Positions 5,255-5,825 of a stretch of DNA of 5,825 nucleotides are shown one piece after another (position 1 is the first letter of the stretch; each line of letters opens with the position of its first letter). Both the position numbers and the translations under genes were made by a program. Source of the stretch: Desulfonatronum sp. (GTDB taxonomy: Bacteria > Desulfobacterota > Desulfovibrionia > Desulfovibrionales > Desulfonatronaceae); contig SKYX01000229.1 in NCBI GenBank assembly GCA_007127655.1, positions 1 through 5,825 of the forward strand, read 5' to 3'. The notes under the pieces are model-generated. The model was given only the letters and a program-made list of their open reading frames with translations. It was not told the DNA's origin and ran no database searches.

Positions 5255-5825
5255 ATGCAGGATAATTTGTACAGACACCGCAAGGTGACCATTGTCGGTA
5301 CCGGGCTGGTGGGCATGTCCTATGCCTATGCCCTGTGCATCAAGGGGCTGGTTCGGGAGATCGGGCTGGTGAACCGCACCGCGGCCCGGGCCGAGGGGGA
5401 GGCCATGGATTTGAGCCAGGGGTTGCCCTTCACCAAGCCCATCGACATCCGTGCCGGCGGCTACGAGATGTGCAAGGGTGCCCATATCGTGGTTATCGCC
5501 GCGGGCGCGAATCAGGAAGAAGGGGAGACCCGTCTGGATCTGGCCAAGCGCAACGTGAAGATCGTCGAGGATATTGTGCCCAAAATTATAGAGCACAACC
5601 CCGATGCAATCCTGCTGATGGTCAGCAATCCCGTGGACATCCTGACCCAAGTGGCCTTGAAGGTTTCCGGGCTGCCTCCGGGGCGGGTGATCAGCTCGGG
5701 CACCGTCCTGGACACCATGCGTTTCCGGCATCTGCTGTCCGAGTATTACGACGTGGATGCCCGAAACGTGCACGGCTATGTGATCGGCGAGCACGGCGAC
5801 AGCGAGGTGCTGGTTTGGAGTCGGG
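5255..5825 (+). CDS. ldh: L-lactate dehydrogenase, LDH/MDH family (3' end beyond window)
   Basis: Cytoplasmic 2-hydroxyacid dehydrogenase interconverting lactate and pyruvate. The 190 visible residues cover the Rossmann domain and the first part of the catalytic domain of a roughly 310-aa enzyme. Seen: glycine motif GTGLVG (15-20), EGEAMDLSQG (47-56), AAGANQEEGETRLDLAKRN (82-100), SNPVDILT (124-131, Asn125), SGTVLDTMRFR (148-158, Asp153 and Arg156) and IGEHGDSE with catalytic His180. The residue at the specificity position is Gln87 in GANQ, typical of lactate dehydrogenase; malate dehydrogenases carry Arg there. Unusually, strand 2 ends in LVNRT (38-42), so the Asp that normally binds the NAD ribose is Asn40, followed by Arg and Thr. 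AAGGAG (5244-5249), 5 nt before the ATG, supports the start. It lies downstream of ppsA in the same direction, across element B. The call as lactate dehydrogenase is strong by motif; coenzyme preference is uncertain. Confidence 0.9.
   Translation, partial: MQDNLYRHRKVTIVGTGLVGMSYAYALCIKGLVREIGLVNRTAARAEGEAMDLSQGLPFTKPIDIRAGGYEMCKGAHIVVIAAGANQEEGETRLDLAKRNVKIVEDIVPKIIEHNPDAILLMVSNPVDILTQVALKVSGLPPGRVISSGTVLDTMRFRHLLSEYYDVDARNVHGYVIGEHGDSEVLVWSR

Noticed and set aside
1..5825. CRISPR arrays, tRNA or rRNA genes, transposase genes
   Set aside because: No regularly spaced direct repeats, no tRNA-like cloverleaf or rRNA sequence and no transposase-like protein were seen on either strand.

Overview
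The window reads as a piece of a moderately GC-rich bacterial chromosome. The gene types fit a sulfate-reducing Desulfobacterota (Desulfovibrio-like) lineage: a PspF/PspA stress pair driven by a sigma-54 promoter, a PEP synthase and an L-lactate dehydrogenase-type enzyme. This taxonomic guess is inferred from gene content and protein flavour only; no marker gene is present.

Layout. Positions 1-1017, minus strand, hold most of pspF, a sigma-54 activator lacking a receiver domain; its last residues run off the left edge. A 158-bp divergent intergenic region carries a near-consensus -24/-12 promoter (1111-1127) reading into pspA (1176-1922, plus). No pspB or pspC follows pspA in the window. Positions 1923-2468 have no convincing gene. 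They hold a small hairpin, the first copy (A, 1958-2167) of a roughly 210-bp palindromic intergenic element, and a 300-bp leader before ppsA. Full-length ppsA (PEP synthase) occupies 2469-4862. A second copy of the element (B, 4910-5122) fills most of the next gap, followed by an upstream region with a clean inverted repeat and then the first 190 codons of an L-lactate dehydrogenase gene (5255 to the right edge).

How the parts fit. PspF should activate pspA with sigma-54 RNA polymerase under envelope stress, and PspA would restrain PspF and protect the membrane. Lactate dehydrogenase and PEP synthase form a logical lactate-pyruvate-PEP (gluconeogenic) pair, though the 392-bp gap containing element B argues against simple tight co-transcription.

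Most notable points. (1) The two elements share terminal inverted repeats and internal hairpins, and the base changes between copies preserve pairing. (2) The lactate dehydrogenase has Asn-Arg-Thr where NAD-specific family members carry an Asp, which hints at NADP(H) use.
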